Numbered from the stretch's first letter, positions 6,966 through 17,981 are shown. The stretch is DNA of 64,000 bases from Gordonia polyisoprenivorans (GCF_017654315.1 NZ_CP072203.1:1302001-1366000), one strand, 5' to 3'. Program-made: numbers and translations. Notes: generated by a model from the letters alone, not told the origin.

Positions 6966-9566
6966 ATGGCGAACTGGCCTCTGGTCGAACGCGAGAAAGA
7001 ATACCGAGCCATCTCCGCCGCCCTGCGGGAAGAGACCGCGGTCTGCGGTGTGGTGCTGACCGGTGATTCCGGCGTCGGCAAGACAACACTCGCGCGACAC
7101 GTCACGGCCGGGATCGGTACGGGAGTGCGATGGGTCGCCGGGACCGAATCGGCCCGATCGATCCCGCTCGGTGTCTTCGCCCACCTCGTCGGCCCGGCGA
7201 CGTCGAGCGATCCGGTCACCTATCTCGCGGCGGCCCGCGAATCGTTGCTCGCCGGCGGTAATGCGGTCATCGGCGTCGACGACGCCCATCTGCTCGACGA
7301 GCTCTCGGCCACGCTGCTCCATCAGCTCGCCATCGACCGAGCCGTGCACATCGTGGCGACCGTCCGCAGCGGCGAGTCCGTCCCGGACGCGGTGACGTCG
7401 TTGTGGAAGGACAACCATCTCCTGCGGATCACCTTGTCGCCGTTCACCAAAGAGCAGAGTGTGGAGTTGGTGGAGTCGGTCCTCGGTGGGCAGCTCGAGG
7501 AGCACTCGGCCGACCGGATGTGGGCGGCGTCGGGAGGCAATGCGCTGTTCCTGCGGCATCTTGTCGATGGCGCGCGCCAGGCGAACACCCTGCGTCAGGT
7601 CAACGGCGTGTGGCAGCTGCGCGGGCGCGCGGCGATCACCTCCGAACTCGCCTCACTGCTCGACGGGCGTATCGAACAGCTCGACGAGGCGGTGCTGACC
7701 GCGCTGAAGTATCTCAGCCTGTGTGAACCGCTGAACCTCGACGTGCTGGCCGAGGTCGCCGGTGAGGAAGCAGTCGAGCAGGCCGAGATCGACGGGCTCG
7801 TGCGCATCGAGCGAGAGGGGCGCGAACTCAACGTCGGCTTCCACCATCCGCTGTTCGGTGAGGTGATCCGGCGCAGGCTGGGTTTCGCGTCGTCGCGGCG
7901 GTTGCGGGGGAATCTCGTGCGCGCGTTGCGGGAACGTCCGCTCGCGACCCCGCTGGACCGTATCCGGCTGGCCGAGCTGGCGCTGGAGAGCGACACCTCG
8001 GCGGTCGATCTGGGCCTGTTGTCGGCGGCCGCCGACGACGCACTCAACCTGGCGCAGACACCGATGGGAGAACGTTTCGCGCGGGCGGCGATCGAGGAGG
8101 GCGGCGGCCCGGCCGAGGCCGAACTGCTTTCCCGGGCACTCATGTGGCAGGGCCATCCCCACGAGGCCGAGGACGTCCTCGCCCACATCGACACCACCGG
8201 ACTCGACGCGCCGCTGCGGCTGCGGATCGGTCTGCAGCGCGTCGGCAACAGGTTCTGGGTGATGAATCAGGCCGAGCGCGCCGAGGAGATCCTTGAGAAG
8301 GTGCGTGCCGAGGTCGACGACGAGAACCTGCTGCGCATCGTCGACGGCATCGCGTCGGCGTGCGCGCTGTTCGAGAATCGCATCGCCGACGCGATCGCGC
8401 TGTCCGACGTCGCGCTGGAGTCCCCGAACGCCCTGCCGTGGGCGGTCGAGTGGGGAGTCTTCGGCGGGATGTTGTCGCGCGCATTGTCCGGTCGCGGAGA
8501 CGAACTCGATCCGCTGGCCCGTCGCGCACGGGAGGCCGAACGCTACACCGACGGGCTGCTCCGGTACCCGGCAGGCATCGGCGAGATCCTCGGGCTGATC
8601 CTGTCCGGACGGGTCGACGCGGCCGGTGACGCGGTGCAGCGCTACGTCGCATTCGCCAACACCGCACAGTATCTGAGCTGGGCGATGTCGGGAATCCTGG
8701 TGTCGGCGGTCGAGTTGGCGCGCGGCGATTGCGCGTCGGTGGTGCGGCGTATCGAGCAGACCCTGGCGACCCTCGACGGCGACGAGTACTCGGCATCGTG
8801 GAACTTCCCCGCGTATGTCTTTCTGGCTCAAGCGCTCAGCGCGTTGGGCGAGGCGCCCCGCGCCGAGGAGGTGTTGGGTCGCGCACGCGCCCGGGACGGG
8901 CTGCACGTCGCGGTGTTCCGGCCGATGCTGTGGGTCGCCGAGGCGTGGCAGGCCGCCGCCGCGGGAACGGTGTCCATCGGTATCGAACGTGCCTGGGCAG
9001 CAGCCGAATTGGCGGCCAAGACCGGGCAGCTGGCAGTGGAGGCGGAGGCGTTGCACACCGCGGTGCGCTTCGGTGATGCCAGCGCCGGACCCCGTCTGGC
9101 CGAACTGGCCGAGCAGATCGACGGCCCGCTCGCGGGCATCTACGCCCGCCACGCTGCGGCGTACGCGGCCGGTGACGGCATCGAACTCGACGTCTGCGCA
9201 GCCGATCTCGAGAAGCTCGGTCGTCGTCTGTCGGCGGCCGATGTGGCCGCCCAGGCCAGCGCCGTCCACGATCGTTCGGGTCGACGGTCGGCGACGGTGG
9301 CATCGTCGTCGATGGCCAACCGGCTGGCCGCAGCCTGCGGTGGGCTGCGCACCCCGGCCCTCGTCGAGGCAGCCCAGCCGTTGCCGCTGACCACCCGCGA
9401 ACGCGAAATCGCCAACCTCGTCGCCTCCGGTCTGTCCAACAAGCAGATCGCCGCACGGCTGACCGTCTCGGTGCGCACCGTCGAGGGCCACATCTACCGG
9501 GCTTGCACCAAACTCGACGTCACCGATCGCGACGGTATCGCCGACCTCATCCTGCGCGAACGCTGA
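6966..9566 (+). CDS. Large ATP-binding LuxR-family (LAL) regulator
   Basis: An 866-residue regulator. An N-terminal AAA/NB-ARC-like ATPase has P-loop GDSGVGKT (residues 33-40) and a Walker-B-like VIGVDDAHLLDE. A long helical TPR-like middle follows, and a C-terminal LuxR helix-turn-helix has TTREREIANLVASGLSNKQI and TVSVRTVEGHIYRACTKL. Such proteins integrate a ligand or nucleotide signal and activate nearby or distant operons. It lies just downstream of, and co-directional with, the ABC exporter, but it has its own promoter. The target is unknown. Confidence 0.9.
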   Translation: MANWPLVEREKEYRAISAALREETAVCGVVLTGDSGVGKTTLARHVTAGIGTGVRWVAGTESARSIPLGVFAHLVGPATSSDPVTYLAAARESLLAGGNAVIGVDDAHLLDELSATLLHQLAIDRAVHIVATVRSGESVPDAVTSLWKDNHLLRITLSPFTKEQSVELVESVLGGQLEEHSADRMWAASGGNALFLRHLVDGARQANTLRQVNGVWQLRGRAAITSELASLLDGRIEQLDEAVLTALKYLSLCEPLNLDVLAEVAGEEAVEQAEIDGLVRIEREGRELNVGFHHPLFGEVIRRRLGFASSRRLRGNLVRALRERPLATPLDRIRLAELALESDTSAVDLGLLSAAADDALNLAQTPMGERFARAAIEEGGGPAEAELLSRALMWQGHPHEAEDVLAHIDTTGLDAPLRLRIGLQRVGNRFWVMNQAERAEEILEKVRAEVDDENLLRIVDGIASACALFENRIADAIALSDVALESPNALPWAVEWGVFGGMLSRALSGRGDELDPLARRAREAERYTDGLLRYPAGIGEILGLILSGRVDAAGDAVQRYVAFANTAQYLSWAMSGILVSAVELARGDCASVVRRIEQTLATLDGDEYSASWNFPAYVFLAQALSALGEAPRAEEVLGRARARDGLHVAVFRPMLWVAEAWQAAAAGTVSIGIERAWAAAELAAKTGQLAVEAEALHTAVRFGDASAGPRLAELAEQIDGPLAGIYARHAAAYAAGDGIELDVCAADLEKLGRRLSAADVAAQASAVHDRSGRRSATVASSSMANRLAAACGGLRTPALVEAAQPLPLTTREREIANLVASGLSNKQIAARLTVSVRTVEGHIYRACTKLDVTDRDGIADLILRER

Positions 9567-9620
9567 CCGTCGGGGTGTATCCGCACCACCCTGTCGGACC
9601 GAACCAGCACCGGCGCAAGC

Positions 9621-9703
9621 GGTCTCGAGGCTCGCCGCACGCGGCTCGCACCTCGACCATCGGGGGGTCGACCATCGGGGGACGGGTCGACCATCGGGGG
9701 AGC
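9621..9703 (-). repeat. REP-like element, reverse copy plus truncated tandem ends
   Basis: One full copy in reverse orientation (arms GGTCGAGGTG and GCCTCGAGACC, core with GCGAGCCGCGTGCGGC) is followed by two additional copies of its end, GTCGACCATCGGGGG, giving three ends in a row. The same element recurs elsewhere in the window. Confidence 0.75.
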
Positions 9704-9730
9704 GACCGAATGATGCTCCGGGCCTTTCCA

Positions 9731-9780
9731 TCCGGTGGTCGAGGTGCCGAGGAGCGATAGCGACGAGCCTCGAGACCCGG
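9731..9780 (+). repeat. REP-like element, forward copy, second core type
   Basis: The outer arms match the other copies (GGTGGTCGAGGTG and GAGCCTCGAGACCC) but the core is CCGAGGAGCGATAGCGAC. It is inverted relative to the copy at 9621, so the pair could fold into a long hairpin between the LuxR gene and the SnoaL-like gene. Confidence 0.75.
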
Positions 9781-9863
9781 TGCGCCGACACGTATCCGGG
9801 CCACAGCGGTCCGACATCGGCAGCAACGACCTGCCCGCCGTCATGTCGGGGGAGACGCTGGGC

Positions 9864-10319
9864 TCACTCGCCGGTCCGGATCGCCGGCCCCACCTTCAGA
9901 GTGAAGCCGGGGATCTCGGCCAGCGGGACGTGGGCCTCGTAGGTGCGGTCGTATCCGGTCGCGCAGATCCGCCAACCATCCGCGGTGCGGCGGTAGGTGT
10001 CGTCGTAGAACGCGGCGCCGATGAGCATGAACTCGAAGTCGGGCACGATCACCCGATCCGAGAGGTACCAGCGCCCGTGTGCGACATCGCCGGACACCTC
10101 GATTTCCGGGTGCGAGACGCGATGCTCGGTGATCACCCCGGGTCCCACCGACGTCCGCATGAAGCCGACGAGTTCATCGCGGGTGGTGAAGCTCAGGGAG
10201 TCGCCGTATTCGCCGGTGACGTCGTCGGTCAGGGTGTCGGCGAAGGTGTCCCAGTCCTTGGTGTCGAGGGCACGGAGGTATCGGTACTTGAGCGCTTCGA
10301 TGGCGGCGACGTCGTTCAC
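9864..10319 (-). CDS. SnoaL-like / NTF2-fold protein
   Basis: A 151-residue single-domain protein of the SnoaL_4 type. It opens with AIEALKYRYLRALDTKDWDTFADTLTDD and ends with a strand-rich half containing YRRTADGWRI. Members act as small hydrolases, isomerases or binding modules; no specific reaction can be assigned. The GTG start at 10319 lies 54 bases after the upstream co-directional gene, so the two are probably co-transcribed. A cluster of repeats sits downstream. Confidence 0.75.
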   Translation of the reverse strand: MNDVAAIEALKYRYLRALDTKDWDTFADTLTDDVTGEYGDSLSFTTRDELVGFMRTSVGPGVITEHRVSHPEIEVSGDVAHGRWYLSDRVIVPDFEFMLIGAAFYDDTYRRTADGWRICATGYDRTYEAHVPLAEIPGFTLKVGPAIRTGE

Positions 10320-10373
10320 CCTTCGAGGACTACCGCACCGGCATGGCCGATGACCCCGGAATCGCCGAGTTGA

Positions 10374-11246
10374 TCAGCTCTTGCGGGTCGTCCCCGGCAA
10401 CACACCGGCGTCGATGACCGCCTTGACGTATGGCCGGATTGCCTGCAGCGCGTCGTGGAGCTCGGTTCGGGCCCAGAGCTGTTCGCCGAGAGCGTCGGTG
10501 GTGGCCTCGACGTCGTCGTAGAGAGCGGCACCTGCGGCGGTCAGTCGATGCCCGTCGTCGGTGCGTTCGGCGAGTCCACGCTCGACGAGCCGATCCACCG
10601 ATGCCTCCCAGTCCTGATCCGACCACCCGCGGGTGAGCAGCGTCATCGCACGGCCCATCGACCGCCGCCGTACGGTCGGGTCGGGGAGCGTGGCCTCGTG
10701 GAAGACTGCGGCGTCGATGCCGTTGAGCCCGCTCACGACCAGGGCGGCAATATGGTTGTCGCCGCGCCATTCTCGCACTATCGCGACTGCGTGCCAGAGT
10801 CGCAGGTGCGCAGCGGTGGGAGCCGGCGACTCCGCCCACGCGGCGGCCAACGGGCGACCGGTGTAGGGCAGCGTACGTCCGGCGTCGGCGAAGACATCGG
10901 CCAGACGGGCGATCTCCGGATCGTCGACGCGCTCGCCGAGGATGGTCCGCAACTGCTCGTCGAGCATCGTCCACCGCGCCTGCGACACCCGCTCGAGGCC
11001 ACACGCCACCGCCTTGGGCCAGCTCTTGGCGATCGACGTGGGAGCGAAGTTGAAGAAGGCCGAGGTGACCACCGTCGGCGCACACTCACCCAGTGGCGCC
11101 CCACGAGCGCCCACATAGAACGCGTGCGGATTCAGGCCCGTGGCCTCCTGTGCGGCACCGAGGCCGGGGTTGAAGTAGGCGAGGATGTGGAAGGGCTCGA
11201 GAGTCTCGTACGCGCGGCGCGCATACGAGATCTGGTCAGACGACAT
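10374..11246 (-). CDS. SCO6745-like family protein
   Basis: A 290-residue soluble protein. The opening RRAYETLEPFHILAYFNPG and the mid-section WRGDNHIAALVVSGLNGIDAAVFHEA resemble the actinobacterial family typified by S. coelicolor SCO6745, whose C-terminal half is winged-helix-like (here LTAAGAALYDDVEATTDAL). No catalytic function is established. It precedes the SnoaL-like gene on the same strand with a 54-base gap. Assignment is from memory of the family pattern. Confidence 0.6.
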   Translation of the reverse strand: MSSDQISYARRAYETLEPFHILAYFNPGLGAAQEATGLNPHAFYVGARGAPLGECAPTVVTSAFFNFAPTSIAKSWPKAVACGLERVSQARWTMLDEQLRTILGERVDDPEIARLADVFADAGRTLPYTGRPLAAAWAESPAPTAAHLRLWHAVAIVREWRGDNHIAALVVSGLNGIDAAVFHEATLPDPTVRRRSMGRAMTLLTRGWSDQDWEASVDRLVERGLAERTDDGHRLTAAGAALYDDVEATTDALGEQLWARTELHDALQAIRPYVKAVIDAGVLPGTTRKS

Positions 11247-11309
11247 GCCTCACACGTTTGCCGCTGACCGGTGCGGGTGTCAAGGCGCGGCCGGGATGTC
11301 GCCGAGAGT

Positions 11310-12416
11310 TCACTGCGCTCGATCGTGCCCGTTGCGGGTCGCCGGGCGATGCTCATCGTCGCGCGGTATGCCGAGGTCGGCCTCGAGGTCTTCTTCGACG
11401 AGAGTGAAGTCGGCGTCGCAGAATTCGTTCTCGTTCGGCGACAGTTCCAGACGCTCCTGCTCGCCGAACTCGTCCTCCTCGTCGAAATCCTCACGGCCGC
11501 GCCGCCATCCGCCCTTCATCGGTGGCGCCTCGCCGAAGTGGTCGGGATCACCGGAGCCGTACCAGGCGACGAGAACCGCACCGACGACGGCGCCGATGAA
11601 ACCGACGACGGCCAGCCAGCCGAGGCCCGCCTTGGCGGTGTCGCCGAGGAACAGTACTCCGACGAGGCTCGGGCCCGCGGTCTCGCCGACCACGAGCACC
11701 GCGGTCACCCCGTTGACCGCCCCGAGCTGCAGGGCGACGGTCTGCACGAAGAACCCGCAGGCACCGGCGACGGCGATGGTCCAGGCGGCCGGGTCGAGCA
11801 GCAGCACCTTCAGGTCGAAGGGGTGTACGCCGTCGAGGATGCGCACGGCGATCGCGATGACACCGAACAGCAGACCGGCCATCGCGCCACCGACGATCGC
11901 GCCGTGGCGTCCGAGCCGGTACACCCCGAGCAGAGCCAGAGCCGACAACAGGATCGTCGCCCCGAACAAGCCCCAGTGGATGGTGTCGGCCTGGCCCTCA
12001 CCGGTGGTGTGCGACGAGGAGAAACCGAGCAGGCACAGCGAGAACACGACCAGCCAGATGGCGATCCAGTCGCGGGTGTGCAACGCGATATTGAGCATGA
12101 TCGTGCCGAGCAACGCCGTCACGACGAGATTCGCCGAGACGATGGTCTGCGACAGGAACAGCGGGAGGAACCGCGCGGCGACCGCACCGCCGGCGAATCC
12201 GACGATCACCATGACGGTGCCGAGGATGAAGGAGGGGTCGACGAGCGTCGACATGGTCGACTGCAGCGACGGGCCGCCGGCGGCGTTGGTGTCGACGACG
12301 CCGTCCTCGCGTTCGGTCTGCGCGACCCGGCGCGCACCGAGTGCTCGGAGCACCGTCGACATGCCGTAGGCGACGGCGGCCAGCGATGCCGAGATGACGC
12401 CGATCACGAACAGCAT
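11310..12416 (-). CDS. EamA/DMT-like multispan membrane protein with acidic tail
   Basis: A 368-residue protein with about nine to ten hydrophobic helices over residues 1-290. A duplicated glycine-rich pattern (AVAYGMSTVLRALGARRV, LVVGETAGPSLVGVLFLGD) resembles DMT-type transporters. The last 75 residues form a cytoplasmic, strongly acidic tail (DFDEEDEFGEQE and further Glu/Asp runs), which is unusual. GAAGGGG lies about 7 bases before the ATG at 12416. Substrate unknown. Confidence 0.7.
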   Translation of the reverse strand: MLFVIGVISASLAAVAYGMSTVLRALGARRVAQTEREDGVVDTNAAGGPSLQSTMSTLVDPSFILGTVMVIVGFAGGAVAARFLPLFLSQTIVSANLVVTALLGTIMLNIALHTRDWIAIWLVVFSLCLLGFSSSHTTGEGQADTIHWGLFGATILLSALALLGVYRLGRHGAIVGGAMAGLLFGVIAIAVRILDGVHPFDLKVLLLDPAAWTIAVAGACGFFVQTVALQLGAVNGVTAVLVVGETAGPSLVGVLFLGDTAKAGLGWLAVVGFIGAVVGAVLVAWYGSGDPDHFGEAPPMKGGWRRGREDFDEEDEFGEQERLELSPNENEFCDADFTLVEEDLEADLGIPRDDEHRPATRNGHDRAQ

Positions 12417-12659
12417 CGCCGCACCCCTTCCGCCCGACCGAACGTAGCCAACCTAACAATCCAGAGAATCCCAACGATGACCGCGGGTCCGCTATTCCAT
12501 GTAATCCGCCCCCGCCCGCTCAATGCAATCGATTTGTACCCTTTGCCCGACTGTGGCCCCGTGGGTCGGGGCCGAAAGCGGTGTGAGGTGAGTATGCGGC
12601 AGGGGTCCGACAAACCATGGCGGCCCGGCAGCCGCCGCAGCCACCGGGGCGCACACGCC

Positions 12660-12665
12660 TAGACT
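12660..12665 (+). promoter_or_regulatory. -10 box of the ATP-grasp gene (leaderless)
   Basis: TAGACT lies six bases before the GTG at 12672, the usual spacing for leaderless actinobacterial mRNAs. The rest of the 255-base divergent gap (12417-12671) contains no ORF with coding character; a GTGGCCCCGTGGGTCGGGGC-type hairpin is the only structure noticed. Confidence 0.4.
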
Positions 12666-12671
12666 CGCCCC

Positions 12672-13835
12672 GTGGCCTTCTCCGGTAAACACATCCTGAT
12701 CACCTTCGGCCGGTCCTTTCTCAGCCTGAATCTGGCGCGCCTGCTCGCGGCGGCCGGGCATCGGGTCACCACCGTCGACTCGATCCCGGTGGCGCTGACC
12801 CGGGTGTCGAAGGCCGTCGACTCGTTCCACCTTGTCCCGCCGCCCAAGTTCAAGCCGCAGGAATACTGCCGTGAACTGGCCAGGATCGTCGTCGACGAAC
12901 ACGTCGACATGGTCATCCCGATCCACGAGGAGACCGACATCCTGTCGATGATGCGGGGACTGTTCCCGTCCGACTGCGAGCTCTTCCTGTCCGATTTCGA
13001 GCTCGAGAATCGGTTGCACAACAAGTACGACTTCCAGGAGATGCTCGTCGAGCACGGCATCGACACCCTGAAGTTCGCGCGGCTCGACAGTCCGGAGGAC
13101 ATCGAGAAGCTCGATTTCACCGGCCCCTTCGCGGTCAAGAAGTGCTACTCGCGCGGCTCGCAGAAGGTGCACAAGGTGTATCCGGGCGATCGGATGGAGT
13201 GGCTCGATCACGATCCGAGCAACCCGTGGCTCGCGCAGGAGTGGCTGACCGGCGATCGCTACTGCACGTACTCGGTGGTGCGGGAGGGCAAGATCTTCGC
13301 GCACGCGACCTACCCCGTCGAATACGCGATCGGTGGCAGCTCGTGCCTGTCCTTCGTCTCGGCGCAGCACCAGCCGATCTTCGACTGGGTCGAGAAGTTC
13401 CTCGCCGACACCGATTTCACCGGGCAGGTCGGCTTCGACTTCATCGACCACCCGGAGAAGGGGCTCTACTGCATCGAGTGCAATCCGCGTGCCACCAGCG
13501 GGATCATGATGTTCCGGCCGCACAATCGCGTCGACGAGGCGTTCTTCGGCGAGAACGACGAGCTGATCGTCCCCGACGACGACGTGCACACCATGATCAA
13601 GGTCGGCATGACGATCTTCGGGTGGCGCGAGGACGCGCGGCAGGGACGAACCATGCGGCAGTACTTCCGGGACCTGCGCGGATTCGACGACGTCATCGGC
13701 GTACGCGGTGACCGACTGCCGGGTTACGCGCTTCCCGTCGCCTACCTCGGAATCGTGCGCAGCTGCCTGAAGTACCGGGTCGGCCTCGCCGAGGGCTTCA
13801 TGCACGACCACGAGTGGGACGGGCACGTCATCTGA
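12672..13835 (+). CDS. ATP-grasp domain enzyme of unknown specificity
   Basis: A 387-residue cytoplasmic protein built like biotin-carboxylase or carbamoyl-phosphate-synthase-type ATP-grasp enzymes. It has an N-terminal Rossmann-like preATP-grasp domain (HILITFGRSFLSLNLARLLAAAGH), a central ATP-grasp fold (FAVKKCYSRGSQKVH, WLAQEWLTGD) and the metal-binding end GQVGFDFIDHPEKGLYCIECNPRATSG split around Glu and Asn. It probably ligates a carboxylate to an amine or thiol. It stands alone upstream of guanine deaminase with a 70-base gap, and no obvious partner defines the substrate. Confidence 0.75.
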   Translation: MAFSGKHILITFGRSFLSLNLARLLAAAGHRVTTVDSIPVALTRVSKAVDSFHLVPPPKFKPQEYCRELARIVVDEHVDMVIPIHEETDILSMMRGLFPSDCELFLSDFELENRLHNKYDFQEMLVEHGIDTLKFARLDSPEDIEKLDFTGPFAVKKCYSRGSQKVHKVYPGDRMEWLDHDPSNPWLAQEWLTGDRYCTYSVVREGKIFAHATYPVEYAIGGSSCLSFVSAQHQPIFDWVEKFLADTDFTGQVGFDFIDHPEKGLYCIECNPRATSGIMMFRPHNRVDEAFFGENDELIVPDDDVHTMIKVGMTIFGWREDARQGRTMRQYFRDLRGFDDVIGVRGDRLPGYALPVAYLGIVRSCLKYRVGLAEGFMHDHEWDGHVI

Positions 13836-13905
13836 GATCCGGCGGTATCCGCCACCCGCCGGTGCTCGCCGCGCCGAATCGGCGCCGCTGTGTTTTCGTG
13901 TTCCG

Positions 13906-15312
13906 GTGACCATCCATCTCGGCCATCTGATCCACATCACCGGCGCACCGACGCTGCAGCAGGCGCCCGCCGCGCTGGTCGACATCGCCGACGGCGCACT
14001 GGTGATCGACGACGCGACCGGCGTCATCGTCTACAGCGGTCCGCGCGCCGGCATGCCCGACGATGCCGAGGACGTCACCGTCGACCATGATGGCGCCTAC
14101 CTGATCCCGGGATTCGTCGACGCCCACATCCACTTCCCGCAGACCTATTCGCTCGACGCCTACGGGGGCGGGCAACTGCTGGAGTGGTTGAGCACCTGCA
14201 TCTTTCCCGCCGAGGCCCGGCTCGCCGACCCGGAGTTCGCCCAGCGGATCGCCCGTGACTTCACCACGCGACGGATCTCGACCGGCACGACCGCGGCCAT
14301 GGTGTTCGGGTCGGCGTTCACCCATGCCCAGGACGCGTTGTTCACCGAGACCGCCCGGGTGGGGCTGCGACTGGTCAGTGGACGCGGAATCCAAACGGTC
14401 GGACCGGATTCCGCCGAGCCGCTACTCACCTCCGAGGCCGACGCCATCGCCCTGACCCGTGCGGAGATCGAACGCTGGCACGGTACCGATACCGGAGATC
14501 CGTCAACGTCGTTGTTGCACACCGCGATCGTGCCGCGGTTCACGTTGTCGGTGACCACGCAGACGTTGCGGGCTCTGGGCGAGCTGCATGCGGACGTGGC
14601 TGACACCGGGGTGTATGTCCACACCCACCTCAACGAGAACAATCGGCCGGGCACCGGTGAGATCGACACGGTGAAACAGCTTTTCGAGGTCGACAGTTAC
14701 CTCGACACCTACGATGGGAAGTTCTTGCCGGGCTCGGCACACGGGGGTGAGAGTCTGCTGGGGCGTCGCACGATCCTGGCACACGCCGTGCACTGCACCG
14801 TCGCCGAACTGGATCGGATGGCGGAGACCGGGACGTCCATCGCGCACTGCCCGACCTCGCAGCTGTTTCTCGGATCGGGCACGATGCCGTGGCGCAGAAC
14901 TGTCGGTTCCGGGGTGACCGTGGCGGCCGGAAGTGATTGCGGCGCAGGCGATGAGTGGCTGATCTCCCGCGTGCTCTCCGATGCGTTCAAGGTGCACATC
15001 TCCGAGCCGGGAGACGCGGGTGTGTCGATCCATCCGGCGCAGTTGTTGTTCACCGGAACGCTGGCCGGCGCGCGAGCTCTCGACGCCGAGGATCGGTTCG
15101 GCAACCTCGACGTCGGCAAGGAAGCCGACTTCCTGGTGATCGAGCCGTGGCGATGGCCGCCGCTCGAGTCCGTTCTGGCGAACGGGATTCGCGCCGACGA
15201 CGCCGATCTCGCCCGCGAACAGGAGCTGTTCGCGTTGCTGATGGCGCTGCGCGAGCCGGCGATCGCCGAGGTCTACGTCCGCGGCCGGCGGGTGAGCTCG
15301 GACGAGGGGTGA
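13906..15312 (+). CDS. guaD: Guanine deaminase
   Basis: A 468-residue amidohydrolase converting guanine to xanthine for purine salvage or nitrogen release. Zinc ligands appear as PGFVDAHIHFPQ (His74 and His76), HTHLNEN, the conserved HAVHCT and HCPTSQLFLGSG segments, and GSDCGAGDE. The last is diagnostic for guanine deaminase within the superfamily. Length fits the family (about 430-470). It begins at GTG 13906 without a clear Shine-Dalgarno. A short hairpin follows the stop. Confidence 0.9.
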   Translation: MTIHLGHLIHITGAPTLQQAPAALVDIADGALVIDDATGVIVYSGPRAGMPDDAEDVTVDHDGAYLIPGFVDAHIHFPQTYSLDAYGGGQLLEWLSTCIFPAEARLADPEFAQRIARDFTTRRISTGTTAAMVFGSAFTHAQDALFTETARVGLRLVSGRGIQTVGPDSAEPLLTSEADAIALTRAEIERWHGTDTGDPSTSLLHTAIVPRFTLSVTTQTLRALGELHADVADTGVYVHTHLNENNRPGTGEIDTVKQLFEVDSYLDTYDGKFLPGSAHGGESLLGRRTILAHAVHCTVAELDRMAETGTSIAHCPTSQLFLGSGTMPWRRTVGSGVTVAAGSDCGAGDEWLISRVLSDAFKVHISEPGDAGVSIHPAQLLFTGTLAGARALDAEDRFGNLDVGKEADFLVIEPWRWPPLESVLANGIRADDADLAREQELFALLMALREPAIAEVYVRGRRVSSDEG

Positions 15313-15329
15313 GTCCGGATGAGGGACTC
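15311..15329 (+). terminator. Short hairpin after guaD
   Basis: GAGTCC / GGACTC with a 7-base loop begins within the guaD stop codon, in the gap to the convergent small membrane gene. Confidence 0.35.
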
Positions 15330-15343
15330 CGGCCGGTCGTGAA

Positions 15344-15508
15344 TCAGCGGGCGGGAAGGATGTCCGCGGGGACGGCGTCGTCGGAGTACCCAGCAGTTGG
15401 GGCGGTCGGCCCGGACTGGGCGATGATGCCGATGAGTGCGCCGATCCCCGCGGCGCAGGCCACGAGTACGAGCACTGCGGCGAGTGCGAGGAATTCCATG
15501 TTGGTCAT
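15344..15508 (-). CDS. Small membrane protein (54 residues)
   Basis: A short ORF encoding a single hydrophobic helix (FLALAAVLVLVACAAGIGAL) followed by a polar tail ending in DILPAR. The composition (N-terminal helix, Pro/Ala-rich linker, charged end) looks like a genuine actinobacterial single-pass peptide rather than a shadow of another gene. No homologue is recognised. A second in-frame ATG at 15499 is an alternative start. It is convergent with guaD. Confidence 0.5.
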   Translation of the reverse strand: MTNMEFLALAAVLVLVACAAGIGALIGIIAQSGPTAPTAGYSDDAVPADILPAR

Positions 15509-15645
15509 GTGTTCCCATTGTCCGTGGCGAGGCCGTCACGTCCACTCACCAGCGCATAAGGTGTTCACACTCACCTGTCCGCCGCGGGTGTGACCTGGTG
15601 CGGATCGGCCCCCGACCAGTGCCGATTCGCGCGCGTCGGCGCCGA

Positions 15646-15780
15646 TCAGGCCAGTGCTTTGGCCTTCAGTGCCCCGAGCTCCGCCTCGGTGGTGGTCCCG
15701 GCGTCGAGGAGGGCCTTCGCGTCGGCGATCTGCTCGGCGGCCGATGCATCGACCAGGTGAACTCCCAGAACGAACTCCAC
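15646..15780 (-). pseudogene. Remnant of a SHOCT-domain protein (C-terminus only)
   Basis: The last 44 codons encode a typical SHOCT end (ASAAEQIADAKALLDAGTTT, then EAELGALKAKALA). Upstream of about 15780 the reading frame turns into unrelated Arg/Ser-rich sequence antisense to another remnant, so the 5' part of the gene is missing. No ribosome-binding site precedes a possible GTG at the junction. Confidence 0.6.
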
Positions 15781-15923
15781 ATGTCGATCTCGGGGAGACC
15801 GACACGTTCGACAAGGCGATTCGCCGTTTCGCTTCTCGGTATTCCAAGGTGAATGCGGCCGATCATGCCGAGTTCGTCGCCGCGATCGAGCGCGGGCCGG
15901 TCTCGGCGATTGCCGAGTACTGA
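15780..15923 (+). pseudogene. Remnant resembling the C-terminus of a DUF2252 protein
   Basis: The final codons encode TDTFDKAIRRFASRYSKVNA and AADHAEFVAAIERGPVSAIA, like the end of DUF2252 proteins (FDRAI..FA..YA.QN..D). The sequence 5' of about 15780 is unrelated. The remnant meets the oppositely oriented SHOCT remnant at the same base, so both genes lost their 5' parts at one breakpoint. Confidence 0.5.
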
Positions 15924-15964
15924 ACTCACACACCGGCTCTCGTAAAGTATCTCCGCTGAGACAC

Positions 15965-16017
15965 CGCGCGGGCCGGACACGATTCGAGGGTCACTCGAGG
16001 TGTGTCCGGCCCGTGCG
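15965..16017 (-). terminator. Terminator of leuA
   Basis: An 11-bp perfect stem (GGGCCGGACAC / GTGTCCGGCCC), extended by five further mostly paired bases and containing an inner CGAG/CTCG stem, lies about 70 bases after the leuA stop. It can work in both directions. Confidence 0.65.
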
Positions 16018-16086
16018 TTCACACGATGCGGCAGGGTTCACCCGCGCATCGGGCTGACTGTGATGGCCCGGCTGGTATGCGCCGGT

Positions 16087-17943
<1,857 letters not shown>

Positions 17944-17981
17944 TCAATCTCCGAAAGTCAAAGAGGGAAGATGACCGGCGC

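Noticed and set aside
7653..9791. A 712-codon minus-strand frame opposite the LuxR regulator
   Set aside because: Antisense shadow, Arg/Gly/Gln-rich without any motif, while the plus frame has a P-loop and a LuxR helix-turn-helix.
12492..14027. A 511-codon minus-strand frame opposite the ATP-grasp gene
   Set aside because: Low-complexity shadow; the plus strand encodes a complete ATP-grasp enzyme.
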